NCBI GenBank assembly: GCA_020850615.1
Contig: JADZEI010000004.1
Coordinates: forward strand, 248,001 to 312,000
From: Dehalococcoidia bacterium
Lineage (GTDB): Bacteria; Chloroflexota; Dehalococcoidia; Tepidiformales; Tepidiformaceae
Direction: 5' to 3'
DNA length: 64,000 nt
Under the pieces are notes generated by a model. The model ran no database searches. It was not told the origin of the DNA and saw only the letters and a list, made by a program, of their open reading frames with translations. Positions within the stretch are counted from its first letter, which is position 1, and each line of letters opens with the position of its first letter. The translations under genes were made by a program, and so were the position numbers. Below are positions 42,458 to 51,274 of the stretch, in pieces.

Positions 42458-45400
42458 ATGCTCAAGAAGCTGTTGATCGCGAACCGGGGCGAGATCGCCA
42501 TCCGTGTCGCGCGTGCCGCCGCCAGGCTCGGGATCGAGACCGTGGCGGTGTATTCGGAAGACGACGCCGAGTGCCTGCACATTCGAAAGGCGGACCACGC
42601 GCGGGCGCTCGACGGCGTCGGTGCCGCGGCCTACCTCGACGGTGCGCAGTTGATCCGTGCGGCCATCGAATCCGGGTGCGACGCGGTCCACCCCGGATAC
42701 GGCTTCCTGAGCGAGAACGCGGAGTTCGCGGGCAGGGTGCGAGCCGCGGGGCTCGTGTTCGTGGGCCCGTCCGTTGAAGTGCTTGCGCGCTTCGGCGACA
42801 AGGTCCAGGCGCGAGCCCTCGCCTCCGAAGTGGGCGTTCCCGTCCTGCGCGGGCTGGACCATTCGCCGTCCATTGACGAGGCACGCGGTTTCTTCGGCTC
42901 TCTTGGCGAAGGTGGCGCGGTCATCGTGAAGGCGGCGTCGGGTGGTGGCGGGCGCGGGATGCGCGTGGTGCGCGAGGCCGAGGAGCTCGAGGAAGCCCTC
43001 GAACGGTGCCGGTCAGAAGCGCTCGCCGCGTTCGGCAACGGCGAGGTCTACCTGGAAGAGTACCTGGCGCCCGCGAGGCACATCGAAGTCCAGGTCGTAG
43101 GCGATGGCACCCGGGTAATGCACCTCTGGGAGCGCGACTGCTCGGTGCAGCGCCGGCGCCAGAAGCTTATCGAAATCGCTCCTGCGCCTGGGCTGCCGGC
43201 CGAGCTTCGCACGCAGCTCCTCGAGGCGGCGACACAACTCGCCGGGAGGGCGGGCCTGGACAGCCTCTCCACGATCGAGTTCCTCGTGTCGGCGGGCGAA
43301 GGCCCCGGGCGATTCGCGTTCATCGAAGCCAACGCGCGGTTGCAGGTGGAACACACGGTCACGGAGGAACTCCTCGACGTTGACCTGGTCGAGGCGCAAC
43401 TCCGCCTCGCCGGTGGGGAGAGCCTGGCCGACATCGGCCTCGCTGCTCCGCCGAACCTGCCATCGGCGTTCGCGGTCCAGGTGCGGGTCAACCTCGAGAC
43501 CGTCCGTGCGGACGGCTCGGTGGTCCCGGCGAGCGGCACGCTGGAGGAGTTCGCTCCGCCGTTGGGTCGCGACGTGCGCGTAGACACTCACGGGTACCGC
43601 GGGTACCGGCCGAGCCAGCGGTTCGACTCGCTGCTCGCGAAGGTCATCGTGTCCACGGACGGAGCGGAGTTCGCCACGGCGGCAGCCCACGTCCACCGCG
43701 CCCTTTCCGAGTTCCAGGTCGCCGGCATCGCAAGCAACCTGCCGCTCGCGATGGCGATCGTCCGCCATCCGGTCTTCACGAGCGGCCACGCCACAACGGA
43801 GTTCCTGGAACGCTCGCTGGATGAGCTACTTCGCCAGTCACACGACCTGCCCACGCGGTACTTCGGAACCGGCGACACGCAGGACAAGAGCCAGCTCGTC
43901 GGCACACGGGTCGATACCCGTGATCCGCTCGCGCTGTTCGGCCTCTACGACAGCAGCAAGCGCGTGGAAGTGCGGTCGACGCTCTTCGACGACGAGGACG
44001 ACGCAACCACCGGTGATGTGCGTGCGCCGCTCCAGGGCACCGTGGTGGCGGTCAGGGTGGCGGAAGGCGATACGGTCGCCGCGGGAGAACCGCTGGTCAT
44101 CCTGGATGCCATGAAGATGGAGCACACCGTGGCCGCCCGGTGTGCCGGGACCGTGGAGCGGATCCACGTTTCACTCGGCGACACCGTGGCGGAGAACTCG
44201 CTCCTGATCGCGATCACACCCTCGCACGATGACGCGGATGGCAATGCGGTGACGGATCCGCTCGCGGGCATCGACCTGGACGCGTTCCGCCCCGACCTCG
44301 CCGAGGTCGAGCGCCGCCGCTCCTTCACGCTCGATCCGGCGCGTACCGAGGCGATCGAGAAGCACCGGAAGGTGGCCCATCGGTCCGCACGCGAGAACAT
44401 CGACGACCTCGTCGACCCCGACAGCTTCGTCGAATACGGGCAGCTGGCGCTCGAGGGGTATGGAACCGGGCCGGACCTGGAAGAACTCCTCCGGAAGAGC
44501 CCTGCCGATGGGTTCGTCTGTGGCGTGGGCACGGTGAACGGCGACCAGTTCGGGCCGCAGGCCCGGTGCGCCGTCCTTTCGTACGACTACACCGTGTACG
44601 CCGGCACCCAGGGCGGCATCAACCACCACAAGCACGACCGCATGTTTCGCCTGGCCGAGCAGTGGAAGCTCCCGGTCATCTTCTTCACCGAGGGTGGCGG
44701 CGGCCGTTCGCGCGGACCTTCGGGCGTGAAGTCGGCTCACTCGGGCATGCGCACGACCGACACGTTCCGGCTCCTGGGGCGCCTGAGCGGACTTGTCCCG
44801 CTCGTGGCCGTCTCGGCGGGCCGCAACTTCGCGGGGAGCGCCGCGATCCTCGGGCCGTGCGATGTCGTCATCGCCACTCGCGATGCGAACATCGGCATGG
44901 GTGGGCCGGCGGTCATCGAGGGTGGTGGCCTGGGTGTCTACCGCCCGGAGGAGATCGGGCCCATTGATGTCATGGCCCGAAACGGCGTCGTCGACATCGT
45001 CGTCAAGGACGAAGCCGAAGGCGTTGCCGTCGCCAAGAAGTACGTCTCGTATTTCCAGGGCCGCACGGAGCCCGGAGAGGCACCCGACCAGCGCCGGCTT
45101 CGTCACCTCATCCCGGAGAACCGGCGCCAGGCGTACGACATCCGGACGGTCATCGAGACGATCGCCGACAAGGACTCGGTGCTCGAGCTGCGGCGCTACT
45201 TCGGCCGGACGTTCGTCACCGCGTTCATCCGCATCGGGGGGCGACCCATCGGCGTGGTCGCGAACAACCCGGCCGTCCTTGGCGGCGCGATCGACGTCGA
45301 CGGGTCCGACAAGGCGGCGCGGTTCATGCAGCTCTGCGATGCGTTCGGGATCCCGATCCTCTCGCTCTGCGACACGCCCGGGATGATGGTCGGCCCCGAA

Positions 45401-45847
45401 GCGGAGGAGGCCGCGCAGGTGAAGCACTGCAGCAGGCTCTTCGTGGTGGGCTGCAACCTCAGCGTGCCCTTCATGATGATCGTCCTCCGCAAGTGCTACG
45501 GCCTGGGCGGGCTGGCGATGGGTGCGGGCAACCTCGAGACGCCGTCGTTCGTCGTCTCCTGGCCGACAGGCGAGTTCGCGGGAATGAACCTGGAGGGCCA
45601 GATCAAGCTGGCCTACCGCAACGAGCTGCTGGCGATCGCGGACCTGGAAGAGCGCACCCGGAGGTACGAAGAGCTGCTTGCGGCCGCCTACGACCGGACC
45701 AGCGCAATCACCGTGGCCGGCCTCTTCGACCTGGATGACGTCATCGACCCGGCAACTTCGCGCCGCTGGGTGGAGCGCACGCTCGACATGGGCGCGTTCC
45801 AGGACCCGCGGCCTGCGAAGCGCCGCCCGTGCGTGGACACCTGGTAG
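42458..45847 (+). CDS. Single-chain acyl-CoA carboxylase (biotin carboxylase + carrier + carboxyltransferase)
   Basis: 1129 residues combining all activities of a biotin-dependent acyl-CoA carboxylase. Biotin carboxylase spans about 1-445 (start KLLIANRGEIAIRV, ATP loop GGGGRGMRVV near 161, HPGYGFLSEN). The biotin carrier domain lies near 520-590, with biotinyl Lys553 in DAMKMEHT. The carboxyltransferase spans about 610-1129 (GGGGRSRGPSG, GPAVIEGGGLGVY, SLCDTPGMMVGPEAEE). The length and order match single-polypeptide long-chain acyl-CoA carboxylases rather than the usual separate subunits. GGAG lies eight bases before ATG 42458. The operon context suggests carboxylation of a catabolic acyl-CoA; substrate chain length is unknown. 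Confidence 0.92.
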   Translation: MLKKLLIANRGEIAIRVARAAARLGIETVAVYSEDDAECLHIRKADHARALDGVGAAAYLDGAQLIRAAIESGCDAVHPGYGFLSENAEFAGRVRAAGLVFVGPSVEVLARFGDKVQARALASEVGVPVLRGLDHSPSIDEARGFFGSLGEGGAVIVKAASGGGGRGMRVVREAEELEEALERCRSEALAAFGNGEVYLEEYLAPARHIEVQVVGDGTRVMHLWERDCSVQRRRQKLIEIAPAPGLPAELRTQLLEAATQLAGRAGLDSLSTIEFLVSAGEGPGRFAFIEANARLQVEHTVTEELLDVDLVEAQLRLAGGESLADIGLAAPPNLPSAFAVQVRVNLETVRADGSVVPASGTLEEFAPPLGRDVRVDTHGYRGYRPSQRFDSLLAKVIVSTDGAEFATAAAHVHRALSEFQVAGIASNLPLAMAIVRHPVFTSGHATTEFLERSLDELLRQSHDLPTRYFGTGDTQDKSQLVGTRVDTRDPLALFGLYDSSKRVEVRSTLFDDEDDATTGDVRAPLQGTVVAVRVAEGDTVAAGEPLVILDAMKMEHTVAARCAGTVERIHVSLGDTVAENSLLIAITPSHDDADGNAVTDPLAGIDLDAFRPDLAEVERRRSFTLDPARTEAIEKHRKVAHRSARENIDDLVDPDSFVEYGQLALEGYGTGPDLEELLRKSPADGFVCGVGTVNGDQFGPQARCAVLSYDYTVYAGTQGGINHHKHDRMFRLAEQWKLPVIFFTEGGGGRSRGPSGVKSAHSGMRTTDTFRLLGRLSGLVPLVAVSAGRNFAGSAAILGPCDVVIATRDANIGMGGPAVIEGGGLGVYRPEEIGPIDVMARNGVVDIVVKDEAEGVAVAKKYVSYFQGRTEPGEAPDQRRLRHLIPENRRQAYDIRTVIETIADKDSVLELRRYFGRTFVTAFIRIGGRPIGVVANNPAVLGGAIDVDGSDKAARFMQLCDAFGIPILSLCDTPGMMVGPEAEEAAQVKHCSRLFVVGCNLSVPFMMIVLRKCYGLGGLAMGAGNLETPSFVVSWPTGEFAGMNLEGQIKLAYRNELLAIADLEERTRRYEELLAAAYDRTSAITVAGLFDLDDVIDPATSRRWVERTLDMGAFQDPRPAKRRPCVDTW

Positions 45848-45862
45848 GCGGGGGCGACGGAG

Positions 45863-46834
45863 ATGGTGTCGTTCGTGATCCGGCGCTCGCTCGAAGCCCT
45901 GCCCGTGTTGTTCTTCGTCTCGGTTGCGGTGTTCTCGATGGTCCACCTCCTCCCAGGTGACCCGGTGCGTTCGCTCATCCCGGTCGGCGACCAGACGGTA
46001 GACCCGGCTGAGTTCGAGGAGGCCGTCCAGCGCGTCCGAAAGGAACACGGCCTGGATGACCCGTTGCCGCAGCAGTACGTGCGCTGGCTCACGAGGGCAC
46101 TCAGCGGCGACCTCGGGACATCCATCGCGACGAAGCAGCACGTCGCGACCATGATCCGGGAACGCCTGCCGGTCACGGTCTCGCTCGGCGCGATGTCCGC
46201 GCTCATCTCGCTCTCCATCGCCATCCCCGCAGGAGTGATCGCATCGTTGCGGCGGAACTCCTGGGTCGACATCGTCGCCACAGTGTTCTCGCTGTGCTTC
46301 GTGGCGATGCCGGGCTTCTGGCTCGGGATGCTCCTGATCCTGGTGTTCGTCGTCTGGCTCGATGTACTGCCAGGACCGGGCAGCTACGTCGAGCTCTGGG
46401 TCGACCCCTGGCGCAGCCTGCAGCTCTCCATCATGCCGGCGATCGCGCTAGCCGGGTTCTCGATGGCCGCCCTCATGCGGCTCACGCGCTCCAGCATGCT
46501 CGAAGTGCTGGCGCAGGACTACATTCGGACCGCTCGCGCCAAGGGCCTCGGAAAGAAGTCGGTGGTCCTGCGGCACGCGTTGCGGAATGCGGCCCTTCCG
46601 CTCGTCACCTTCCTCGGCCTGCAGACGATCTTCGTCTTCAGCGGCTCGGTCGTCATCGAGCGGCTGTTCGCCATCCCGGGGGTCGGCTCCATGGCGGTCG
46701 ATGCCATCTTCTCCCGGGACTTCCCCGTCATCCAGGGCATGGTCTTCGTTACGGCGTTCGTCGTGGTCGTCGTCAACGTCCTGGTCGATGTGGTCTACAG
46801 CGTTGTCGACCCGCGCATCCGGGTGGGACTCTGA
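45863..46834 (+). CDS. ABC importer permease (OppB/DppB type, second copy)
   Basis: A 323-residue permease with the family start VAVFSMVHLLPGDPVRSL, the loop LPQQYVRWLTRALSGDLGTSI, six helices, the EAA loop YIRTARAKGL and the terminal IPGVGSMAVDAIFSRDFPVIQ. It begins 15 bases after the carboxylase stop with GGAG close to the ATG. Its stop overlaps the next permease (TGATG). It is a distant paralogue of the OppB at 32104. No ATPase gene is present in this operon. Confidence 0.92.
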   Translation: MVSFVIRRSLEALPVLFFVSVAVFSMVHLLPGDPVRSLIPVGDQTVDPAEFEEAVQRVRKEHGLDDPLPQQYVRWLTRALSGDLGTSIATKQHVATMIRERLPVTVSLGAMSALISLSIAIPAGVIASLRRNSWVDIVATVFSLCFVAMPGFWLGMLLILVFVVWLDVLPGPGSYVELWVDPWRSLQLSIMPAIALAGFSMAALMRLTRSSMLEVLAQDYIRTARAKGLGKKSVVLRHALRNAALPLVTFLGLQTIFVFSGSVVIERLFAIPGVGSMAVDAIFSRDFPVIQGMVFVTAFVVVVVNVLVDVVYSVVDPRIRVGL

Positions 46835-47724
46835 TGACGACGGTTGCGGCCACGCCGCAGACAACCGCCCTCGCCCGCGGGCCGGCAATCAAGCGCTGGC
46901 TGCGCCTCGCCGGCCGCTATCCCCTCGGCACGTTCGGTTTCTTCTGCATCGGCTTCATTATCGTCGTCGCCCTGGCGGCCCCGGTGCTGGCGCCGTATTC
47001 GCCAACGCAGGTGGGCACCGGATTGCCCCTCGACGGCCCGTCTGCCGACCACTGGCTGGGCACCGACCAACTCGGTCGCGACCTCTTCAGCAGGCTCATC
47101 TACGGCTCGCGCGTGTCCATCATCGTGGGGTTCATCGCCGTGAGCGTGGCCGCAGGGATCGGTGTCCCGGTCGGGCTGATCGCGGGGTACGCCGGCGGCT
47201 GGGCGGACGCGCTCTTGATGCGCGTGGTCGATGCCGTCATCGCCTTCCCGGCGCTGATCCTCGCGCTGGCAATCGTCGCGACCTTCGGGACCGGCATCCA
47301 GGTCGTCATGGCCGCGATCGGCGTGGCCCTCATGCCGCAGTACGCCCGCATCGTCCGGGCGCAGGTCCTGAGTGTGAAGGGCTCGGATTACGTCCTGGCG
47401 GCGAAGGCGGTTGGCGCCCCGGGGCTGCGAGTGGTCATCCGGCACATCGCGCCGAATGTCTGGGCGCCCGTGCTCGTCGTGGCCACGCTCGGGCTCGCGA
47501 ACGCGGTCGTCGCCGAAGCCTCACTCAGCTTTCTCGGCATCGGCGTGAAGCCACCCCAGCCCACCTGGGGGAACATGCTCCTCGACGGGTTCGGCCAGAT
47601 GCAGCGGCGGCCGGCGATGTCCGTCGCACCGGGCGTCGCGATCTTCGTGCTGGTCCTCTCCTTCAACTTCATCGGGGACACACTCCGGGACGCGCTTGAC
47701 CCGCGATTGCGGGGTTTGAGGTAG
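46834..47724 (+). CDS. ABC importer permease (OppC/DppC type, second copy)
   Basis: A 296-residue permease. It has an N-terminal helix (FGFFCIGFIIVVALAAPVLAP), LGTDQLGRDLFSRLIYGSRVSI, the EAA-like YVLAAKAVGAPG and the terminal FLGIGVKPPQPTWGNML, the OppC/DppC hallmarks. The ATG at 46834 overlaps the upstream permease stop. It should pair with that protein and borrow ATP-hydrolysing subunits, most simply the OppD/OppF pair encoded at 29173-31166. Confidence 0.92.
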   Translation: MTTVAATPQTTALARGPAIKRWLRLAGRYPLGTFGFFCIGFIIVVALAAPVLAPYSPTQVGTGLPLDGPSADHWLGTDQLGRDLFSRLIYGSRVSIIVGFIAVSVAAGIGVPVGLIAGYAGGWADALLMRVVDAVIAFPALILALAIVATFGTGIQVVMAAIGVALMPQYARIVRAQVLSVKGSDYVLAAKAVGAPGLRVVIRHIAPNVWAPVLVVATLGLANAVVAEASLSFLGIGVKPPQPTWGNMLLDGFGQMQRRPAMSVAPGVAIFVLVLSFNFIGDTLRDALDPRLRGLR

Positions 47725-47795
47725 GGCCTGGCATTGAGCTCGACAGATAAGGGGTCGCCAGCCGGCGTCCCTCCAGATAAAGGGAAGGAAGCACC

Positions 47796-48995
47796 ATGGG
47801 GCCACTCGAGGGAATCAAGGTCATCGAAATGGCGAACGGAATCCACGGTCCGTATGCGTCGATGTTGCTGGCCGACATGGGCGCGGACGTCATCAAGATC
47901 GAGCCGCCCTTCGGCGACATGAACCGGGTGGCCGCCATCGTGGAAGGCAAGTACTCCGGCGGCTCCCAGTTCTACGCGTGTAACCGCAACAAGCGCGCCA
48001 TGTGCGTCGACCTCACCCGGCCGGAAGGCGTCGCACTCGTCCGTGAGCTCCTGGAAGACACCGACGTGCTCCTGGAGAACATGCGTCCAGGCGTCCTGGA
48101 CCGGCGCGGGCTTGGGTACGACACCCTGAAGGCCGAGCTCCCGCAGCTCATCTACGCCTCAGCGACCGGGTACGGTCCGATCGGTCCTCGCGCGAACCTC
48201 GCCTCTCTCGACATCGTCGGACAGGCGGCCGGCGGCGTGGTGGCGCACACGGGCACCGAGGAGTCGGGACCGCTGCCGGCCGGCGCGGCCCTTGCCGACC
48301 ACGGCGGTGCGCTCTGGCTCGCCTACGGGATTATGGCTGCGCTCTACGCTCGGGAGCGGACCGGCCGCGGTCAGCGGGTCCAGACCTCCCTCCTCGGAAG
48401 CCAGATCGGCCTGCAAGCGTGGGAGATGAGTCACTACATGCTCACGAACCAGGAGTCCGGGCGCGGCGGCACCGGCCATCCGCTCGCCCGCGGTGGCTGG
48501 CGCATCTTCGCGGCGAAGGACGGCCACTTCGCCCTCGCCGGAGTGACCGACGAACGGTGGCAGGGGCTCTGCCAGGCACTGGGTGTCCCGGGGCTGGCAT
48601 CCGACCCGCGGTTCGACTCGGCGATGGGTCGTCTCGAAAACGGCGATGAGCTCCTTGCCGCGATCGAGCCGCTCTTCCAGTCCCGTCCGGTCCGCGACCT
48701 CGTGAGGGCGCTCGAAGAGACGGACCAGATCGTCGCGATGGTGATGAACTACGCGGACCTCTGCGAGGACGAGCAGACGCGCCTGAACGGCTACGTCACG
48801 ACGCTTCACACCGACGAGTACGGCGACTTGCCGATGGTCGGCCTGCCCGTGTCCCTCAGCGAGACCCCGGCCAGTATCCGCTCGCGGCCCCCGGACCTCG
48901 ACGCGAACACCGTCGAGATCCTCCACGGCCTCGGACGGACCGACGAACAGGTCGCCGCGATGTACACCGCCCGGATCGTGGGCCCGAACACGTAA
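47796..48995 (+). CDS. Family III CoA-transferase (CaiB/BaiF)
   Basis: A 399-residue CoA-transferase of normal length. The start is GIKVIEMANGIHGPYASMLLADMGADVIKIE, then CVDLTRPEGVALVRELLEDTDVLLENMRPGVLDR. The catalytic Asp139 is kept in SLDIVGQAAGG, so it should be active, moving CoA from a donor thioester to a free acid. The C-terminal substrate domain ends with SETPASIRSRPPDLD. The ATG follows AAGGAAG by six bases. It closes the second importer/carboxylase operon after a 71-base gap and fits activation of the imported acid. Confidence 0.9.
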   Translation: MGPLEGIKVIEMANGIHGPYASMLLADMGADVIKIEPPFGDMNRVAAIVEGKYSGGSQFYACNRNKRAMCVDLTRPEGVALVRELLEDTDVLLENMRPGVLDRRGLGYDTLKAELPQLIYASATGYGPIGPRANLASLDIVGQAAGGVVAHTGTEESGPLPAGAALADHGGALWLAYGIMAALYARERTGRGQRVQTSLLGSQIGLQAWEMSHYMLTNQESGRGGTGHPLARGGWRIFAAKDGHFALAGVTDERWQGLCQALGVPGLASDPRFDSAMGRLENGDELLAAIEPLFQSRPVRDLVRALEETDQIVAMVMNYADLCEDEQTRLNGYVTTLHTDEYGDLPMVGLPVSLSETPASIRSRPPDLDANTVEILHGLGRTDEQVAAMYTARIVGPNT

Positions 48996-49017
48996 CGCCG
49001 TCGTGGCGCGGGCACTT

Positions 49018-49043
49018 ACTCCGACGGGGCGACCGGTCGGAGT
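49018..49043. terminator. Bidirectional hairpin between convergent genes
   Basis: An eight-base stem ACTCCGAC / GTCGGAGT with a ten-base loop lies in the 75-base gap between the convergent CoA-transferase and metallopeptidase genes. That is the expected place for a shared terminator, though there is no U-tract. Confidence 0.5.
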
Positions 49044-49070
49044 GCAATAGCTCTCGTCCGTTCGAGTTCG

Positions 49071-49799
49071 CTACACCGACAGGCGGGGCCCGGCCTCTCG
49101 GAGGCGCTTTCGCCTCAGCGGGTAGTCGGGCATCGCGAGCTCTACCAGGGACCAGAACTCCCGGGAGTGATTTCGGTGCACCAGGTGCGCGAGCTCATGG
49201 ACGACGACGTAGTCGAGCAGTTCGGGCTCGGCCATGGCGATCCGCCAGTTGAATCGCAGGGTCCCGTCGGGTGCGCAGCTACCCCATCGCCGGCGCTGGT
49301 CGCGGACCGCCACCGCTGTGGGAGCGGCCCCAACCACCTTCGACCACCGTTCGATCGCACTCCGCACACTGTCGCCGGCCCGCCGGCGGTACCACCGCAC
49401 GAACGCGGCGCGGATTGCCGTGCGGCGCTCGTCGCCATTCAGCCTCGCCGGAACAGTCACGGCGAACAACCAGTGACTGAAGCGAATGCGCACGCCGGGC
49501 ACGTCGGCGTGGGTCACGTCCAGGCGGACTTCGCGCCCGAGGTAGGGCAGCGTCTCGCCGCTGATGAACTGCTTGGGATTCGGCGCGAGTGCCCCTTCGT
49601 TCGCACGGGCGATGATCCAGCCCGCGCGTTTCAGGACGACATCTCGGATTGCTTCGGCTGGCGCCGCGAAAGGCGCTGCCACAAGCACCCCCTCCGATGC
49701 ATCGAGCGTGATTTCGATGGTCTTCTTTCGGCGGCGGCTGCGGGTCACGGTGTACGGGATCGTCGTGTTCCCATAGCGGACGAGCCCCCGCTCGGTCAC
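49071..49799 (-). CDS. YgjP/DUF45-type zinc metallopeptidase (M48-like)
   Basis: A 242-residue cytoplasmic metallopeptidase of the YgjP/WLM group. It has the zinc motif HELAHLVHRNHSREFW near residue 200, preceded by the family-typical WGSCAPDGTLRFNWRI. The N-terminal half is beta-rich with YTVTRSRRRKKTIEI. Such genes commonly sit just after hsdR in type I restriction-modification operons. Here the GTG start overlaps the stop of an hsdR remnant by four bases (GTGA), so this gene is a surviving part of a former R-M operon. Its function in those systems is not established. Confidence 0.88.
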   Translation of the reverse strand: MTERGLVRYGNTTIPYTVTRSRRRKKTIEITLDASEGVLVAAPFAAPAEAIRDVVLKRAGWIIARANEGALAPNPKQFISGETLPYLGREVRLDVTHADVPGVRIRFSHWLFAVTVPARLNGDERRTAIRAAFVRWYRRRAGDSVRSAIERWSKVVGAAPTAVAVRDQRRRWGSCAPDGTLRFNWRIAMAEPELLDYVVVHELAHLVHRNHSREFWSLVELAMPDYPLRRKRLREAGPRLSV

Positions 49800-50039
49800 C
49801 GGGACGCCCTCCGCCGCGCGATTTCGACCATGCTCGATACCAGCGCGTTGAGCTGCTCCTCGGGCAGGGCACCCGCGGTGCGCAATTCACGCTTGATATC
49901 GCGGCGCATCACCCGGAGCACGTCCTCATTGCGCTGCCAGTCGACGATGGCCTGGCCCCGCTGCATGACCTCTTCGATGCGCTGAGCAACGGACCTCAGC
50001 CCGGGGTCGAGGTGCCCGAGGTGCCGGTTCCGCGAGACA
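49796..50039 (-). pseudogene. hsdR: hsdR (type I restriction subunit) C-terminal remnant
   Basis: About 80 in-frame codons ending at the TGA that overlaps the metallopeptidase start. They contain AIVDWQRNEDVLRVMRRDIK and LNALVSSMVEIARRR, which resemble the extreme C-terminus of type I HsdR subunits; the HsdR-metallopeptidase gene order is common. Upstream of about 50040 the homology stops and RHS-repeat debris begins at 50198, so the rest of hsdR, and hsdM and hsdS, are gone. The assignment relies on a short segment plus context. Confidence 0.6.
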
Positions 50040-50130
50040 AATGGTCTGCACCAACGGACCTATTGACATCTCCATCAGTGACTCGTCCCATCGGTTTCCA
50101 CGGTCACTTCCTCACTTGTTCCCTGGCCCG

Positions 50131-50198
50131 CTACGTAGTCGTAGATGGTGCGTGCTCCCACCTGGTCCACCCGCCGCAATTGCCGACATCATCGAAGG
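50131..50198 (-). pseudogene. RHS/YD-repeat gene fragment (short)
   Basis: Sixty-eight bases similar to about 18960-19030 of the large RHS gene, in the same orientation. The shared block includes CCTGGTCCACCCGC and the following GACATC-TCGA pattern. It is flanked by the hsdR remnant on one side and the 185-codon orphan gene on the other. It is thus one more tip-junction scar of an RHS array. Confidence 0.65.
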
Positions 50199-50199
50199 C

Positions 50200-50757
50200 T
50201 CATACCCAGCCTGACCGCGCCAGGAGTCTGTCTCCGTGCGCTTCGCCCATCACGTGGCGCACGAGCGGTCTGACCCATGCATCGTCCGATGCCGAAGACC
50301 TCGCGAACGACTGCCGCCACTCAGAAAGCATCTCGATTGTCGATTCATCCGAGAACTCTTCCATTCGATTCTGCAAACAGGCAACCGCGCACTCACTGCC
50401 CACGAATATCGCGAAGTACTCCGACGATATCATAATTGCCCAAGACAGGTCAGTCGCAACGATGGCATTCTCGGTAACGCCACTGAATCCTTTCTCGGCA
50501 AGGCCTTCATAGAGCAAAGGGTTGAGAAGATCTATCTCCCAAACCCCTGGCTGTTTCCCTTCTAGTTCGAACAGTACTGCGCCGACCGAATCCGCGCCCA
50601 CACACCCAATGATACCTTGTACCTGATCACGAGTGAGCGTGTAACCAAACCCGTGACCAAGTCGTCGGAATTCTTGACTCTCGACAACAGGGCAATCGTA
50701 AACGTTGTAGTTGGAAAAGAACTCTTCGAATATCTCGTACATGTCGTCGGGAGTCAC
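50200..50757 (-). CDS. Orphan protein, candidate immunity gene of the RHS array
   Basis: A 185-residue acidic, apparently soluble protein with no family I recognise. It begins with MYEIFEEFFSNYNVYDC and includes a WEIDLLNPLLYEGLAEKGFSG segment. It is clearly more AT-rich than the surrounding genes. It lies directly downstream of a 145-base RHS fragment and upstream of another, the position and composition expected for an immunity gene left after its toxin tip was displaced. There is no sign of a toxin domain between the RHS fragment and the gene. Confidence 0.6.
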   Translation of the reverse strand: MTPDDMYEIFEEFFSNYNVYDCPVVESQEFRRLGHGFGYTLTRDQVQGIIGCVGADSVGAVLFELEGKQPGVWEIDLLNPLLYEGLAEKGFSGVTENAIVATDLSWAIMISSEYFAIFVGSECAVACLQNRMEEFSDESTIEMLSEWRQSFARSSASDDAWVRPLVRHVMGEAHGDRLLARSGWV

Positions 50758-50802
50758 GATTCGCTCCTAGCGGCCAGCCCGCTAGCCAAATCAGCCGTTG
50801 AG

Positions 50803-50947
50803 GTTCGGCGCGACCAACCACGTACGCGTGGGTCGAGACCACGTCGGTGCCGGTCGGGAGCGTCGAGCTCGCCATCCTCCCCGCATCGTCATACGCGTAG
50901 GTCGTGATGTCGAGGTTCCGGTCGGTGACAGTCGTCGGCCGGTTGGC
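50803..50947 (-). pseudogene. RHS/YD-repeat fragment A (145 bp)
   Basis: This block is similar to about 19105-19235 of the large RHS gene and encodes DRNLDITTYAYDDAGRM and STLPTGTDVVSTHAY. It is nearly identical in sequence and exactly equal in length (145 bp) to fragment B at 51275-51419. Both share the same left edge, GTTCGGCG followed by GACCAACCACGTACGC. The common endpoints suggest the two were made by the same kind of recombination event. Confidence 0.85.
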
Positions 50948-50973
50948 AGCCTTTCGCGCAACCCGGGTGTCAG

Positions 50974-51174
50974 TCATCTCGGAAGGCTGTGTAGCAACTC
51001 AATAAGCTGACGATGAAGTTCTTTGGCCGGTTCGATATCCGTTCCAGTTAAAGTTTGAAAATCCTCTCTACTTAACGCCCTGAATGTCTCATTCATGGCA
51101 TTCGCCAGCATTATAGCTTCCCACGAGTCGAGACTGATCTCAGCCCCGAATTCAGTAACCTTAAGGACTAGCAT
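50974..51174 (-). CDS. Small orphan protein, candidate immunity gene
   Basis: A 66-residue protein (start LVLKVTEFGAEISLDSWEAIMLANAMNE, end LIELLHSLP) that looks helical and soluble. It is markedly AT-richer than the chromosome around it. It sits between RHS fragments B and A on the RHS coding strand, like a displaced tip module. Small helical immunity proteins of this size exist in contact-dependent systems, but I recognise no family. It could also be the end of a larger lost gene. Confidence 0.5.
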   Translation of the reverse strand: MLVLKVTEFGAEISLDSWEAIMLANAMNETFRALSREDFQTLTGTDIEPAKELHRQLIELLHSLPR

Positions 51175-51274
51175 AGGATTCGAATCTTCCCCCTTTAACC
51201 CTCACAACTACCTTTGTAGCCTATCGAAGTAGTCCCGATCGCTCCGCAAGGCCGTTCCGCCATTGGTGATGAAC

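Noticed and set aside
44171-46141. A 656-codon antisense frame across the carboxylase and permease
   Set aside because: It overlaps strongly conserved carboxyltransferase sequence on the other strand and has no recognisable domain.
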